A DNA stretch of 64,000 nucleotides, taken from positions 310,001-374,000 of the forward strand of contig JAVBKY010000003.1 in the NCBI GenBank assembly GCA_031553765.1. The letters run 5' to 3'. Below are positions 42,427-51,135 of the stretch, one piece after another. A program made the position numbers and the translations under genes. The first letter of the stretch is position 1; each line of letters begins with the position of its first letter. This stretch comes from JAITMY01 sp031553765. Lineage in GTDB: Bacteria > Bacteroidota > Bacteroidia > Bacteroidales > UBA932. The notes beneath the pieces are model-generated. The model ran no database searches. It saw only the letters and a program-made list of their open reading frames with translations, and was not told the DNA's origin.

Positions 42427-43635
42427 ATGGATCCTAAAAACTACAAATGGCGTATAGTCGCGCTGCTATTTTTTGCTGCTACCATCAACTACATCGACCG
42501 CCAAGTGATAGGCTTGCTAAAACCGTACATTGCGGAGGACTTGCACTGGAGTGAGGCAGCGTATGGTTACGTGGTATCGGCATTTCAGTTTGCCTACGCC
42601 ATAGGATTGCTTATATCGGGACGGCTGCTTGATAAGTTCGGCAACAAAATTACCTACTCAGTTGCGGTGGCTATTTGGAGCATCGCGGGTATGGCGCACT
42701 CGCTGGCACGTTCGGCGTTTGGTTTTGGTATAGCACGATTCTTCTTAGGTGTAGGTGAGTCCGCCAACTTCCCCGCTTCCATAAAAGCAGTGGCAGAATG
42801 GTTTCCTAAAAAAGAACGGGCACTTGCTACGGGTATTTTCAACTCAGGGTCAACCGTTGGCGCCATTGTTGCACCCATTATTGTGGTTGGAATAACGCTG
42901 GCGTTGAACTGGCGTTGGGCGTTTATTATTACGGGAGCGCTGGGTTTTGTATGGATTGTTTTTTGGCTCGTGACCTACCGCAAGCCACGCGTAAATCCTG
43001 AGCCTGATGCAGTAAAAGAAGAAACCGTAAAAGCTCTACCGTGGAGCGCTATTATTAAGCAAAAAAGCACGCTGGCCATCTGCCTATCGCGCTTGGTAAC
43101 CGACTGGGTTTGGTGGATGCTGCTGTTTTGGACGCCCGATTTTCTGCACAAGGCGCATGGCATCGACCTCAAGCAAAGCATTCTTCCGCTTATTATTATT
43201 TACGCAGTAAGTAGCTTTGGCGGCATAGGCGGTGGCTGGCTTTCGTCGCACTTTGTAAAAATCGGCAAGTCGATTGATTTTGCCCGCAAAACCTCTATTC
43301 TCATTTGCGGCATCATGGCTTTATCGCTCATATTCGTAAGCGGCGCGAGCAACATTTGGGTAGCCGTAGCGCTTATCTCCATTACCGCTGCAGCGCACCA
43401 AGCGTGGGCTTCGAATATTTACACCGTAGTGTCGGATATTTTCCCGCAAAATGCCGTGGCTTCGGTTACAGGATTGGCTGGATTTACAGGCTCCATGGCA
43501 GGCGTACTCGCTGCCTCAGCAGTAGGTTGGGTGCTACAACTTACGGGTAGCTACTTCCTCATTTTTGCCATAGCAGGTTCAACGTATTTGGTGGCGTGGG
43601 CTATTTTGAAGCTGATGATTCCGAGGATAGGGTAA
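42427..43635 (+). CDS. MFS sugar-acid transporter, ExuT/anion-cation-symporter type
   Basis: 402 residues with 12 predicted membrane helices. The N-terminal signature YIDRQVIGLLKPYIAEDLHWSEAAYG and the loop motif GRLLDKFGNKITYSVAVAIWS, then RFFLGVGESANFPASIKAVAEWFPKKERALATGIFNSGSTVGAI, are classical for the hexuronate/galactonate carrier group. It should import an organic-acid or sugar-acid anion with H+. The UroD-like gene is directly upstream. No lyase or dehydratase of a sugar-acid pathway is adjacent, so the substrate stays open. Confidence 0.88.
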   Translation: MDPKNYKWRIVALLFFAATINYIDRQVIGLLKPYIAEDLHWSEAAYGYVVSAFQFAYAIGLLISGRLLDKFGNKITYSVAVAIWSIAGMAHSLARSAFGFGIARFFLGVGESANFPASIKAVAEWFPKKERALATGIFNSGSTVGAIVAPIIVVGITLALNWRWAFIITGALGFVWIVFWLVTYRKPRVNPEPDAVKEETVKALPWSAIIKQKSTLAICLSRLVTDWVWWMLLFWTPDFLHKAHGIDLKQSILPLIIIYAVSSFGGIGGGWLSSHFVKIGKSIDFARKTSILICGIMALSLIFVSGASNIWVAVALISITAAAHQAWASNIYTVVSDIFPQNAVASVTGLAGFTGSMAGVLAASAVGWVLQLTGSYFLIFAIAGSTYLVAWAILKLMIPRIG

Positions 43636-43649
43636 TACAATTGGCACAC

Positions 43650-43690
43650 GGATAGCACGGACTTTATCGCGGATTAACACAGATTTTTCT
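43650..43690. repeat. ACACGGATAGCACGGA...GCGGATTAACACAGATTTTT word element
   Basis: A string of ACACGGAT and GCGGATTAACACAGATTTTT words after the MFS stop. I know this pattern as a widespread intergenic repeat. It is followed by a purely intergenic stretch to the hairpin at 43837. Confidence 0.45.
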
Positions 43691-43836
43691 TAATGGTGTA
43701 AGACTCCTCGACTTCACTCGTTCCTCGTTTCGCCTTTAAGCTGCAGTGTTATTTTCCGCCTTGGGCGAAGGAATAGACTGTATAAGACGAAAAAGTTGCT
43801 CTGTGTTAGCAACATCCGTAAGGCGCAAGCATTTTC

Positions 43837-43861
43837 AAACCGTGACAATTCGTCACGGTTT
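43837..43861. terminator. Bidirectional terminator hairpin between MFS gene and argB
   Basis: A perfect 10-bp stem AAACCGTGAC / GTCACGGTTT with a 5-nt loop (AATTC), followed by T-rich sequence on the plus strand. It lies at the convergence of the MFS gene (+) and argB (-). Confidence 0.75.
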
Positions 43862-43865
43862 CATT

Positions 43866-44633
43866 TTACCGTATCGTAGTCCCTCCACCCGAATTAATAG
43901 CCCTTGCGTGCTTAATCACCACCTCTTTCACACCCGAACAGATTGCCTTGAAAGCATTATCCACCTTAGGAATCATACCTCCCGAAATAATGCCATCCTC
44001 CTTGTACCGCTCGTAAATTTCGCGAGTAATTTCGGGTATGGCACTTTTATCATCATTGGGATTGCTAAGCACACCATTTTTCTCAAAGCAAAAAATGAGA
44101 CGCGTAGGCATAAGGTGTCCCAGCGCTATGGCTACGGACGAAGCTATGGTGTCGGCGTTGCTGTTGAGCAGCGAGCCGTGCGCATCATGCGTAATGGCCG
44201 AAAACACGGGCGTCAATCCTTGGTCAAATAGGCCCTGAATAAAGCGCGCGTTGATAAGCACAGGGTTTACATCACCCACAAAACCGTAGTCCACCGGCTG
44301 CGGATTACGCTTGGTAGCCGGAATTACGTTACCGTCGGCACCCGACAGGCCAATGGCGTTGCAGCGCAAGGCTTGCAAATGCGCCACAATATTTTTATTA
44401 ATCCATCCGGCGTACACCATGCTCACCACCTTGAGGGTTTCGGCATCAGTAACACGCCTTCCATCAATCATCTGAGTGGGTATTTGCAGCGCCTCGCTCA
44501 TTTTGGTAGCCAACTTACCACCACCGTGTATGAGTATCTTAAAACCGCGAATAGCCGCAAAATCGTTAAGAAATTGCGATAATTGCGCTTCATCATCTAT
44601 TATATTTCCACCTATTTTGATAACGTTTATCAT
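43866..44633 (-). CDS. argB: N-acylglutamate kinase
   Basis: 255 residues from the ATG at 44633, where MINVIKIGGNIIDDEAQL gives the family start; a longer frame to 44714 has no family similarity. The phosphate-binding IHGGGK and GRRVTDAETLKVV segments, and the C-terminal MIPKVDNAFKAICSGVKEVVIKHA with the kinase lysine, are complete. It phosphorylates N-acetyl- or N-succinyl-glutamate in arginine synthesis. It stands alone, divergent from the deaminase genes and convergent with the MFS gene, so arginine genes are scattered here. Confidence 0.9.
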   Translation of the reverse strand: MINVIKIGGNIIDDEAQLSQFLNDFAAIRGFKILIHGGGKLATKMSEALQIPTQMIDGRRVTDAETLKVVSMVYAGWINKNIVAHLQALRCNAIGLSGADGNVIPATKRNPQPVDYGFVGDVNPVLINARFIQGLFDQGLTPVFSAITHDAHGSLLNSNADTIASSVAIALGHLMPTRLIFCFEKNGVLSNPNDDKSAIPEITREIYERYKEDGIISGGMIPKVDNAFKAICSGVKEVVIKHARAINSGGGTTIR

Positions 44634-44660
44634 AGTTACTTCACATTTCTTTAATTTTTG

Positions 44661-44692
44661 TACCTTTGTTAATTGCGCTTTCGACAAAAATA
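44661..44692. promoter_or_regulatory. Divergent promoter region between argB and the deaminase gene
   Basis: On the plus strand TACCTTTG (44661-44668) lies 34 nt before the deaminase ATG. On the minus strand TATTTTTG (44685-44692) lies about 51 nt before the argB start. Both match TAnnTTTG, so the two units probably fire divergently from overlapping promoters. Confidence 0.45.
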
Positions 44693-44702
44693 CATAAAAT
44701 TT

Positions 44703-45179
44703 ATGACAGAGCAACAGGAGATTTTTATGCGTGAGGCCATCTTGCTAGCATCGCAAAATGTGGATAGCCAAAACGGCGGTCCGTTTGGAGCTGTGGTGGT
44801 AAAAGATGGAGTGGTGGTAGGTGCTGCTGCTAATCACGTCACTACGCACAACGACCCCACAGCACATGCCGAGGTAAACGCCATTCGTGAAGCATGTAAA
44901 AAGTTGAACACATTTGACCTCAGCGGATGTGAAATCTACGCCAGCTGTGAGCCGTGTCCCATGTGCCTCTCTGCCATTTACTGGGCTCGTATAAATAAGG
45001 TTTACTATGCCGCCAACCGCTACGATGCGCAGCAGGCAGGCTTTGACGATTCGCTTATTTACGACGAGCTTGGGAAGCCGATGGAACAACGTGGGCTGCA
45101 AATAGTAGAGATGCTACCCGGCGAGGGAAAAACTCCGCTAAAAAAATGGAGCGACACTGTGGAAAAAACAAAGTACTAA
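44703..45179 (+). CDS. guaD: Guanine/nucleoside deaminase (cytidine-deaminase fold)
   Basis: 158 residues from the ATG at 44703; a frame from 44673 adds ten residues that are not family-like. The zinc site is intact: His55 in TAHAEVNA with Glu57, then Cys85 and Cys88 in SCEPCPMC. The family pattern GGPFGAVVVKDGVVVG and DYDA-like YDAQQAGFDDSLIYDELGK support a guanine-deaminase-type enzyme, hydrolysing guanine to xanthine and ammonia. It is followed after 4 nt by a paralogue with the same core. The pair is isolated from other purine genes. Confidence 0.88.
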   Translation: MTEQQEIFMREAILLASQNVDSQNGGPFGAVVVKDGVVVGAAANHVTTHNDPTAHAEVNAIREACKKLNTFDLSGCEIYASCEPCPMCLSAIYWARINKVYYAANRYDAQQAGFDDSLIYDELGKPMEQRGLQIVEMLPGEGKTPLKKWSDTVEKTKY

Positions 45180-45183
45180 ACAC

Positions 45184-45900
45184 ATGAATCACATCGTCAT
45201 TGAAATAGCCGGATACCTCGCCCCCCTTGCGCTGGTAGTTGCATTTTTTTTCAAAAACATGAAGGTGCTAAGAAGTGTGAACACGCTGGGGTGCCTGTTT
45301 TTTGTAGTTTACGGCGTGGGTGTTGGCGCCTGGCCCGTGGTAGCCGCCAACGTCATCATTTCGCTAACCAACATTTTTTACCTGATTTTTTCAAGAGAGC
45401 TAAAGTTTATACCCGACGTAAACGCCACTAATGAGCAAAAGGGATACATGCGCCAAGCTATTAAACTCGCTATGAACAATGTAAGCGACAATAATGGCGG
45501 TCCATTCGGATCTGTAATAGTGAAGGATGGTCAGGTAATAGCAGCCGAAACAAACCACGTAATCAGCAGCAATGACCCCACCTCGCATGCCGAAGTAAAC
45601 GCCATTCGCGAGGCTTGCAGAAAGTTGAACACATTTGACCTTAGCGGATGCGAAATTTACACCAGCTGCGAGCCCGGCCCGTTAAGCCTATCGGCCATAT
45701 ACTGGGCACACATTGATAAGGTGTACTATGCCGCCAATCGTAGCGAAGCCGCTGCTGTGGGATTTGACGACTCGCCTATTTACGACGAGTTAGGTAGGCA
45801 TATGAACAAGCGCAGGCTACCCATTTCACCACTACTACAGTCCGAGGGAAAAGCTCCGCTGGCTAAGTGGAAGGAAACTGAAGGAAAAGTAAAATATTAA
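45184..45900 (+). CDS. YgjV-like membrane domain fused to an inactive guanine-deaminase-like domain
   Basis: 238 residues. Residues 1-75 form about three membrane helices (LAPLALVVAFFF, LGCLFFVVYGVGVGAWPVVAANVIIS, NIFYLIF) like the YgjV small inner-membrane family. Residues 80-238 are a close paralogue of the preceding deaminase; the stretch HAEVNAIREAC.KLNTFDLSGCEIY is nearly identical. His135 and Glu137 remain, but the zinc cysteines are Gly165 and Ser168 (SCEPGPLS instead of SCEPCPMC). Two of three protein zinc ligands are lost, so hydrolytic activity is unlikely. The reading frame is intact over its full length, arguing against a decaying pseudogene. A membrane-bound regulator or partner of GuaD is the working idea. 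Confidence 0.85.
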   Translation: MNHIVIEIAGYLAPLALVVAFFFKNMKVLRSVNTLGCLFFVVYGVGVGAWPVVAANVIISLTNIFYLIFSRELKFIPDVNATNEQKGYMRQAIKLAMNNVSDNNGGPFGSVIVKDGQVIAAETNHVISSNDPTSHAEVNAIREACRKLNTFDLSGCEIYTSCEPGPLSLSAIYWAHIDKVYYAANRSEAAAVGFDDSPIYDELGRHMNKRRLPISPLLQSEGKAPLAKWKETEGKVKY

Positions 45901-45966
45901 GACATGCGATGAGTTGACTTGCAACATCCGACTTTTGTATTTTTCGCATGTCGTGTATCGCATATC
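45901..45966. repeat. GCGATATGCGA mosaic (copy 4)
   Basis: GACATGCGA pairs with TCGCATGTC, and TCGCATATC ends the element, with a degenerate centre. It fills the gap before the homoserine dehydrogenase. Confidence 0.6.
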
Positions 45967-45980
45967 TAATTGCACAAGTT

Positions 45981-47165
45981 ATGAAAAAGTTAACCATAGG
46001 GCTCTTCGGCTTTGGCACCGTGGGCGAAGGCTTGTTTCAGGTGCTGCAGAAAAGCAAAACCGTTGACGCAAAAATCAAGCGTATCTGCATAAAAAATGTT
46101 GATAAAAAGCGCAGCATTGATGCATCGTACTTTACCTCCAACACCGAGGATATACTGGGCGACCCCGACATTAACTTGGTAGTAGAGCTAATTGATAATG
46201 CTGAGGATTCGTACCGCATAGTGAAAACCGCCATGGAGCGCGGCAAGAGCGTGGTGAGCGGCAACAAGGCCATGCTGGCCGTGCACATGGCCGAGATGAT
46301 TGAGCTGCAAAAAAAACACAACGTGGCGCTGCTGTACGATGCTTCGGCATGTGGCAGCATCCCCGTTATTCGCAATCTTGAGGAGTACTACGACAACGAC
46401 CTGCTGACCTCGGTTACTGGTATTCTGAATGGCTCGTCAAACTACATTCTCACCAAGATATTTCAGGATGGAGAGTCGTACTCCAAGGCGCTGCAGGAAG
46501 CGCAGGAGTTGGGCTTTGCCGAGAGCAACCCCTCGTTCGACGTAGATGGCTACGACTCGCTGTACAAGTTGGTAATACTTACGCTACACGCGTTTGGTGT
46601 AATTATTTCGCCAAGCGAGGTATTCAACTTCGGCATCTCCAACATATCGAATTTTGATATTAACTACGCCAAGGAAAAAGGTCGCAAAATAAAGCTGGTA
46701 GCCCGCGTAGGCAAGCTGGACGACAACAAAATTTCGCTGTACGTAATGCCCCGTATGCTCACCCCCGACCTGTACATTTACGGCGTGGAGGAAGAATATA
46801 ACGGCGTGGTAATTCGCGGTCAGTTTTACGATAAGCAGTTTATGTTTGGTAAAGGTGCAGGTGCGCTGCCCACAGGCTCTTCGGTGCTGTCGGACATTAC
46901 AGCGCAGTTTCACGATTACCGCTACGAGTACAAAAAATTCAACACGCCCAATCCACCCAAGTACGTTACCGATAACCTGATTGACGTGTACCTGCGCTAC
47001 CGCAGCGTGAAAGATTTTGAGCAATTTCGCTTTGCCGAGATTTCGGAAAAATACACGAGCAACGACTACTGCTACGTGATAGGAAAAATAAGGCTGAGCA
47101 ACCTGTTAAGCATAAAATCGCTGCTACCATCAATGGACGTATTTTTGGCAACGATGAATTCATAG
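45981..47165 (+). CDS. hom: Homoserine dehydrogenase (no ACT domain)
   Basis: 394 residues from the ATG at 45981 (MKKLTIGLFGFGTVGEGLFQVLQ), with an NAD(P)-binding GxGxxG. An upstream frame to 45948 translates repeat sequence. The catalytic part reads SGNKAMLAVHM, then GILNGSSNYILTKIFQDGESYSKALQEAQELGFAESNPSFDVDGYDSLYKLVIL, complete and conserved. It reduces aspartate semialdehyde to homoserine for threonine and methionine. The end falls short of an ACT domain, so feedback by threonine through ACT is not expected. No aspartate kinase is adjacent. Confidence 0.93.
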   Translation: MKKLTIGLFGFGTVGEGLFQVLQKSKTVDAKIKRICIKNVDKKRSIDASYFTSNTEDILGDPDINLVVELIDNAEDSYRIVKTAMERGKSVVSGNKAMLAVHMAEMIELQKKHNVALLYDASACGSIPVIRNLEEYYDNDLLTSVTGILNGSSNYILTKIFQDGESYSKALQEAQELGFAESNPSFDVDGYDSLYKLVILTLHAFGVIISPSEVFNFGISNISNFDINYAKEKGRKIKLVARVGKLDDNKISLYVMPRMLTPDLYIYGVEEEYNGVVIRGQFYDKQFMFGKGAGALPTGSSVLSDITAQFHDYRYEYKKFNTPNPPKYVTDNLIDVYLRYRSVKDFEQFRFAEISEKYTSNDYCYVIGKIRLSNLLSIKSLLPSMDVFLATMNS

Positions 47166-47181
47166 AAGATAAACGCTACGC

Positions 47182-47258
47182 GATAAAAAGATAAATGTCC
47201 TACGGACGATAAAATTTATCGTGTAAGGGAATTGTGGGAGAGGTTTTATCTTTTTATC
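47182..47258. repeat. GATAAAAAGATAAA word mosaic, copy 1
   Basis: A 14-bp perfect inverted repeat (47182-47195 with 47245-47258) encloses a GTCC/GGAC mini-palindrome and a GATAAAATTTATC dyad. Further GATAAA and TTTATC words extend to about 47168-47286. It fills the hom-dprA gap. A close relative is at 58221-58336. Confidence 0.75.
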
Positions 47259-47305
47259 GTCACGCCTAAAGCGTGGCATTTATCTTTCAATTTTTGAAAT
47301 AGTTT

Positions 47306-48412
47306 TTGAACCAGAGTTTATTATATCCCATAGCCCTCACGCTAATTCCCGGCGTAGGAAGTAAAATTGCAAAACAGCTGATAGCCTACTGTGGTAGCGC
47401 CGAGGCTGTGTTCAAGGCCACGCCGCAGGAGCTACTGCGTATTCCCGAAATAGGAAAGGTGTTGTCGAGTAATATTACTACATCCAAAGTCGTTGACTTG
47501 GCAAAGGTAGAAATAGAGTTTATGGATAAAAACGGCATAGAAGCGCTATTTTATCTTGATAGAAACTACCCAGAGCATTTAGCCAACTGTGAGGATAGTC
47601 CCGCCATTTTGTACAAAAAAGGCGTAGCGAACCTCAACGCACCAAAGGTGGTAAGCATAGTTGGCACACGTCAAGCCACAACCTATGGCAAACAGCAATG
47701 TGAGCGGCTGGTAGCAGGCTTTGCAAAGTTAGGGCATAGCGTTATCATAGTTAGCGGATTGGCATTAGGCATAGATATTTGCGCGCACCGCGCCGCGCTC
47801 AAATACGGGCTACCAACGGTAGGCGTGGTTGGCCACGGGCTGGATATGATGTACCCGCCTCAGCATAGCCGCACGGCAGCTGAAATGGTGGAGCAAGGTG
47901 GCGCACTACTGAGCGATTTTGCATCAAACAGCGGCATGGCACCGGGCAACTTTGTGCGTCGCAACCGCATAGTGGCAGGCATGGCAGATGCTACTATAGT
48001 AATAGAATCAGCCGCAGAGGGAGGCTCGCTCATAACAGCCGATATGGCATTTGGCTACGCGCGCGACGTGCTGGCAGTGCCCGGGCGTGTAGGCGATAAG
48101 GCTTCGGAAGGTTGCCTGAGGCTAATTAAGTCCAACAAAGCCGCGCTGGTAGAAACGGCTGCCGATGTAGCGTACTGCTTGGGTTGGGATGTAACGAAAA
48201 AGACGGCTGTGCAGCTGCCGCTTTTTCCTGCGGATTTATCGGAAAATGAAAAAACGCTGCTGGATTTTTTATCGCTTACCGATTCGCAAGGTATTGACAC
48301 CATTTGTCGTGGCACAGGACTAAGCATGCCCATCGCATCATCAGGCTTACTCAACCTTGAGTTTAGCGGGTTGGTAAAAGCGCTACCAGGAAAAATGTTT
48401 TTAAGAGTATAA
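47306..48412 (+). CDS. dprA: DNA processing protein DprA
   Basis: 368 residues, with TTG as the likely start (TTGAACCAGAGT). N-terminal helix-hairpin-helix segment ALTLIPGVGSKIAKQLIAYCGSAEAVF is followed by the Rossmann core: VSIVGTRQATTYGKQQCERL, SGLALGIDICAHRAAL, GHGLDMMYPPQHS and RNRIVAGMADATIVIESAAEGGSLITADMA. A C-terminal winged-helix region (LLDFLSLTDSQGIDTICRGTGLSMPIASSGLLNLEFSGLV) completes it. It loads RecA on incoming single-stranded DNA during natural transformation. No com genes are in the window. Confidence 0.94.
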   Translation: MNQSLLYPIALTLIPGVGSKIAKQLIAYCGSAEAVFKATPQELLRIPEIGKVLSSNITTSKVVDLAKVEIEFMDKNGIEALFYLDRNYPEHLANCEDSPAILYKKGVANLNAPKVVSIVGTRQATTYGKQQCERLVAGFAKLGHSVIIVSGLALGIDICAHRAALKYGLPTVGVVGHGLDMMYPPQHSRTAAEMVEQGGALLSDFASNSGMAPGNFVRRNRIVAGMADATIVIESAAEGGSLITADMAFGYARDVLAVPGRVGDKASEGCLRLIKSNKAALVETAADVAYCLGWDVTKKTAVQLPLFPADLSENEKTLLDFLSLTDSQGIDTICRGTGLSMPIASSGLLNLEFSGLVKALPGKMFLRV

Positions 48413-48457
48413 TATATCCGCAAGAGAGGAGGTGTTGGCGAAAAGTCAACCACATAA

Positions 48458-51010
48458 ATGCACTGCTATCTTTTTAAAAAATATTTCCTTTTTTCCCTTA
48501 CGTTTGCCGTAAGCGTTGCTGCCTTTTCTCAAACAACGGTAATGCTGCGCGGACAGGTAGTTGACGTATCCGACAAGGCCCCCATTCCCTACACCGACAT
48601 TCTTATTAAAGGTACCGGCAAAGGTGCCATAACCAACGATAGTGGTTACTTTAAAATTGCTGTAACACACTTTCCTATTACGCTCGTCGTTTCATTTGTC
48701 GGCTACGAGACCAAGGAAACGGTGGTTCATAAAGGGGACAACAATCTTGTTGTCAAAATAAAAGAGCGCATTAATCAGCTGGACGAAGTGGTAATACGCC
48801 CATCGGAAAATCCCGCGCACACCATACTTAAAAAGGTGGTAAAGCGCAAAAAGTTGAACAACCCCGACGACATTAAATCCTACCACGCCAATAACTATCG
48901 ACGTACGCTATGGCAGCTAAAAAACATCGACTCCTCAGTGGTAGAGGGCAATGCGGTACTGCGATCCCTAAAAAAATCGATGGTGCGGCAAAACGATTCG
49001 GTAACGCGCTATACCATTCCCGTGCTGTTTTCGGAGGAGGTTAAAAAGGATGTGTATAGCTATGACCCCTACTATTCATATAGTATTCCTGAGCTGGAGC
49101 GCAAAGAGGGACTTTCGGTACTTGAGAATGGCAACTTATTTTCCGACTACGCGAGCATGTTTACCGAAAAAGTAAACTTTTACAACGACAATTTTTTGCT
49201 CAACAAAGTACCGGTAGTAAACCCCATATCACTTTCGGCACTTGGCTATTACCAATTTCGCCTCACACCCGATACGGTGTACGACCTTGAAACAGGGCTT
49301 CGTTTATACCACATCAAGTTTTTACCAAAAAACAAGCGCGATGCTGTATTTGATGGAGACATGACCATTTACGACTCCATTTTTGCCATAAAAAGTATAC
49401 AGGTAAAGCTGCCGCCAACATCAAACGTACCCTTCATTATAGGCTACACCGCCCGGGTGGACTATATGCTGCTACGCGACAACACCTCGGCAGAAATTTA
49501 CCGACCGTTTGTTCGTAACAGCACCCTGAGCGCCGATTTTCACTTTCTCAAGTTTAAGGACGACAAGGCGCGCGCCTGTGCCAACATCAGCATTGTTAAT
49601 CGTTACTCAGACGTGGAGTTGCACCCGTCAATGGAGGAGGTTAAAGCAAACGAGGAGCAGGTGTTTGCCGCAAAAAAAATATCGGATGTTGAGATGAAGC
49701 AGCAACGCCGAGATTCGCTATCGACCGTGGAGAAAGACGCCATTATAGCGATGCGCGAGCTTAATAATATTGGCTGGATAAAGTTTACCAACCAAGCTGC
49801 CGTAGTACTGGGTAGCGGCTACTACAACGTGGGAAAAATAGACATAGGCCCCTACGCCGAAATATTTAAGCTCAACGGAGCCGAGGGTTTACGCCTCAAC
49901 GCTCCATTACGCACGAGCGACACGTTTCACCCTAACTTTTTTGCAGATGGCATGGTGGGCTACGGCTGCAAGGACGGCAAGTTTAAGGGCTCGTTGGACA
50001 TGGGGTGGAAGTTCAACACACAGCTGCGTTCCGTTGTTAAAGTTGGTGGTGAGTACAACTCATTTCGCGTAGGCGGCAACGAAAGTCACTTTGCGCTACT
50101 ACGTGAAAATGCTCTTGTGCTAAGTGAAGACCTATTGTGGTTTTCCGTATTTGCCGCGCAACTCGACGACAAGTACACCACGCGCTACGGTGGCTATGTT
50201 GGCTACGAGCGCGAGTGGACGCGCTGGTTGCTAAGCAATATTACGCTAAGCAACTACAACATTGAGTCATCGCAATACACGCCCTTTACGCACAATGGCA
50301 CCGCTGTTGACGTATTCAACCAGCAGGAGGTGTCGCTACGCTTACGTATATCGTCCAACAAGGAGGTGCACTCCGATTTTTATGCGCGACGCATTTACAT
50401 TAACAATGCCGGGCTACCCATAGTAAGCCCCGTACTTACCGTGGGTAGCTACGACCTGCGCGGAATAGGTCAGCATGGCTACTATGCAAAACTACACCTT
50501 GCAGTAAAACAATCACTTACACTTGGAACCACGCAGCTAAATTACGCGCTGGAGGGAGGTGCTATATTTGGTGCTGTACCATTTCCGCTGCTTGAGGGAC
50601 ACCGAAGTATGGAGTCATTCATGTTTGCTAAGTACAAGTTCAACCTTCTGTACAACCTTGCGCTGGTGAGTGACAGATACGCTTCGTTACTGCTTGAGTA
50701 TAATCTCAATGGATTAATTTTTAACAGAATACCTTTCATCCGTAGCCTTAACCTAAAGGAAATGCTTAACTGCAAAATCCTGTACAACTTCATGGATGCC
50801 GAAAAGCACGCCAAGGTGCTTGACATGCCCGACTACATATTCGCACGTAATAGCGCCAAGCCTTACGTAGAGTTAGGTTGCGGCATTCAAAACATATTTC
50901 AGGTAATGGGCGTAGGGTGTGTATGGCGCGTACCCGTGGGTGACCCGGTTGACGTGCCTTACGCCTATACCAACTTTAGTGTTGTAGTAAAATTCTCATT
51001 GAGTTCATAA
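48458..51010 (+). CDS. DUF5686 outer-membrane protein with carboxypeptidase-regulatory-like domain
   Basis: 850 residues. A signal peptide (MHCYLFKKYFLFSLTFAVSVAAFS) leads into a regulatory-like sandwich (MLRGQVVDVSDKAPIPYTDILIKGTGKGAITNDSGYFKIAV...VSFVGYETKE) of the kind found at the N-terminus of TonB-linked and DUF5686 proteins. The rest (ENPAHTILKKVVKRKKLNNP, then long beta-rich stretches ending ...YAYTNFSVVVKFSLSS) looks like an outer-membrane barrel. The final residues alternate hydrophobic and polar, typical of a C-terminal strand. Function unknown; possibly cell-envelope biogenesis. Confidence 0.85.
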   Translation: MHCYLFKKYFLFSLTFAVSVAAFSQTTVMLRGQVVDVSDKAPIPYTDILIKGTGKGAITNDSGYFKIAVTHFPITLVVSFVGYETKETVVHKGDNNLVVKIKERINQLDEVVIRPSENPAHTILKKVVKRKKLNNPDDIKSYHANNYRRTLWQLKNIDSSVVEGNAVLRSLKKSMVRQNDSVTRYTIPVLFSEEVKKDVYSYDPYYSYSIPELERKEGLSVLENGNLFSDYASMFTEKVNFYNDNFLLNKVPVVNPISLSALGYYQFRLTPDTVYDLETGLRLYHIKFLPKNKRDAVFDGDMTIYDSIFAIKSIQVKLPPTSNVPFIIGYTARVDYMLLRDNTSAEIYRPFVRNSTLSADFHFLKFKDDKARACANISIVNRYSDVELHPSMEEVKANEEQVFAAKKISDVEMKQQRRDSLSTVEKDAIIAMRELNNIGWIKFTNQAAVVLGSGYYNVGKIDIGPYAEIFKLNGAEGLRLNAPLRTSDTFHPNFFADGMVGYGCKDGKFKGSLDMGWKFNTQLRSVVKVGGEYNSFRVGGNESHFALLRENALVLSEDLLWFSVFAAQLDDKYTTRYGGYVGYEREWTRWLLSNITLSNYNIESSQYTPFTHNGTAVDVFNQQEVSLRLRISSNKEVHSDFYARRIYINNAGLPIVSPVLTVGSYDLRGIGQHGYYAKLHLAVKQSLTLGTTQLNYALEGGAIFGAVPFPLLEGHRSMESFMFAKYKFNLLYNLALVSDRYASLLLEYNLNGLIFNRIPFIRSLNLKEMLNCKILYNFMDAEKHAKVLDMPDYIFARNSAKPYVELGCGIQNIFQVMGVGCVWRVPVGDPVDVPYAYTNFSVVVKFSLSS

Positions 51011-51038
51011 AATGTAAGTAAATTCCGCAAAATAGTTT

Positions 51039-51046
51039 TAACTTTG
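51039..51046 (+). promoter_or_regulatory. Candidate -7 box (TAACTTTG) upstream of the small secreted protein
   Basis: TAACTTTG fits TAnnTTTG and lies about 90 nt before the ATG at 51136, just after the DUF5686 gene. The spacing to the start is longer than at the other candidate boxes. Confidence 0.35.
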
Positions 51047-51135
51047 CTCCTTAAAGAGTAAAAAACGTTAAAAACACGTATACTAAAAGTTTTAGAGCTA
51101 TTTTTGTTAGATTCTTAGTTTTGAGAAGTTTTTCA

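Noticed and set aside
44745..45101. Antisense ORF over the deaminase gene
   Set aside because: It is the mirror of a gene with an intact catalytic zinc motif and lacks any recognisable feature.
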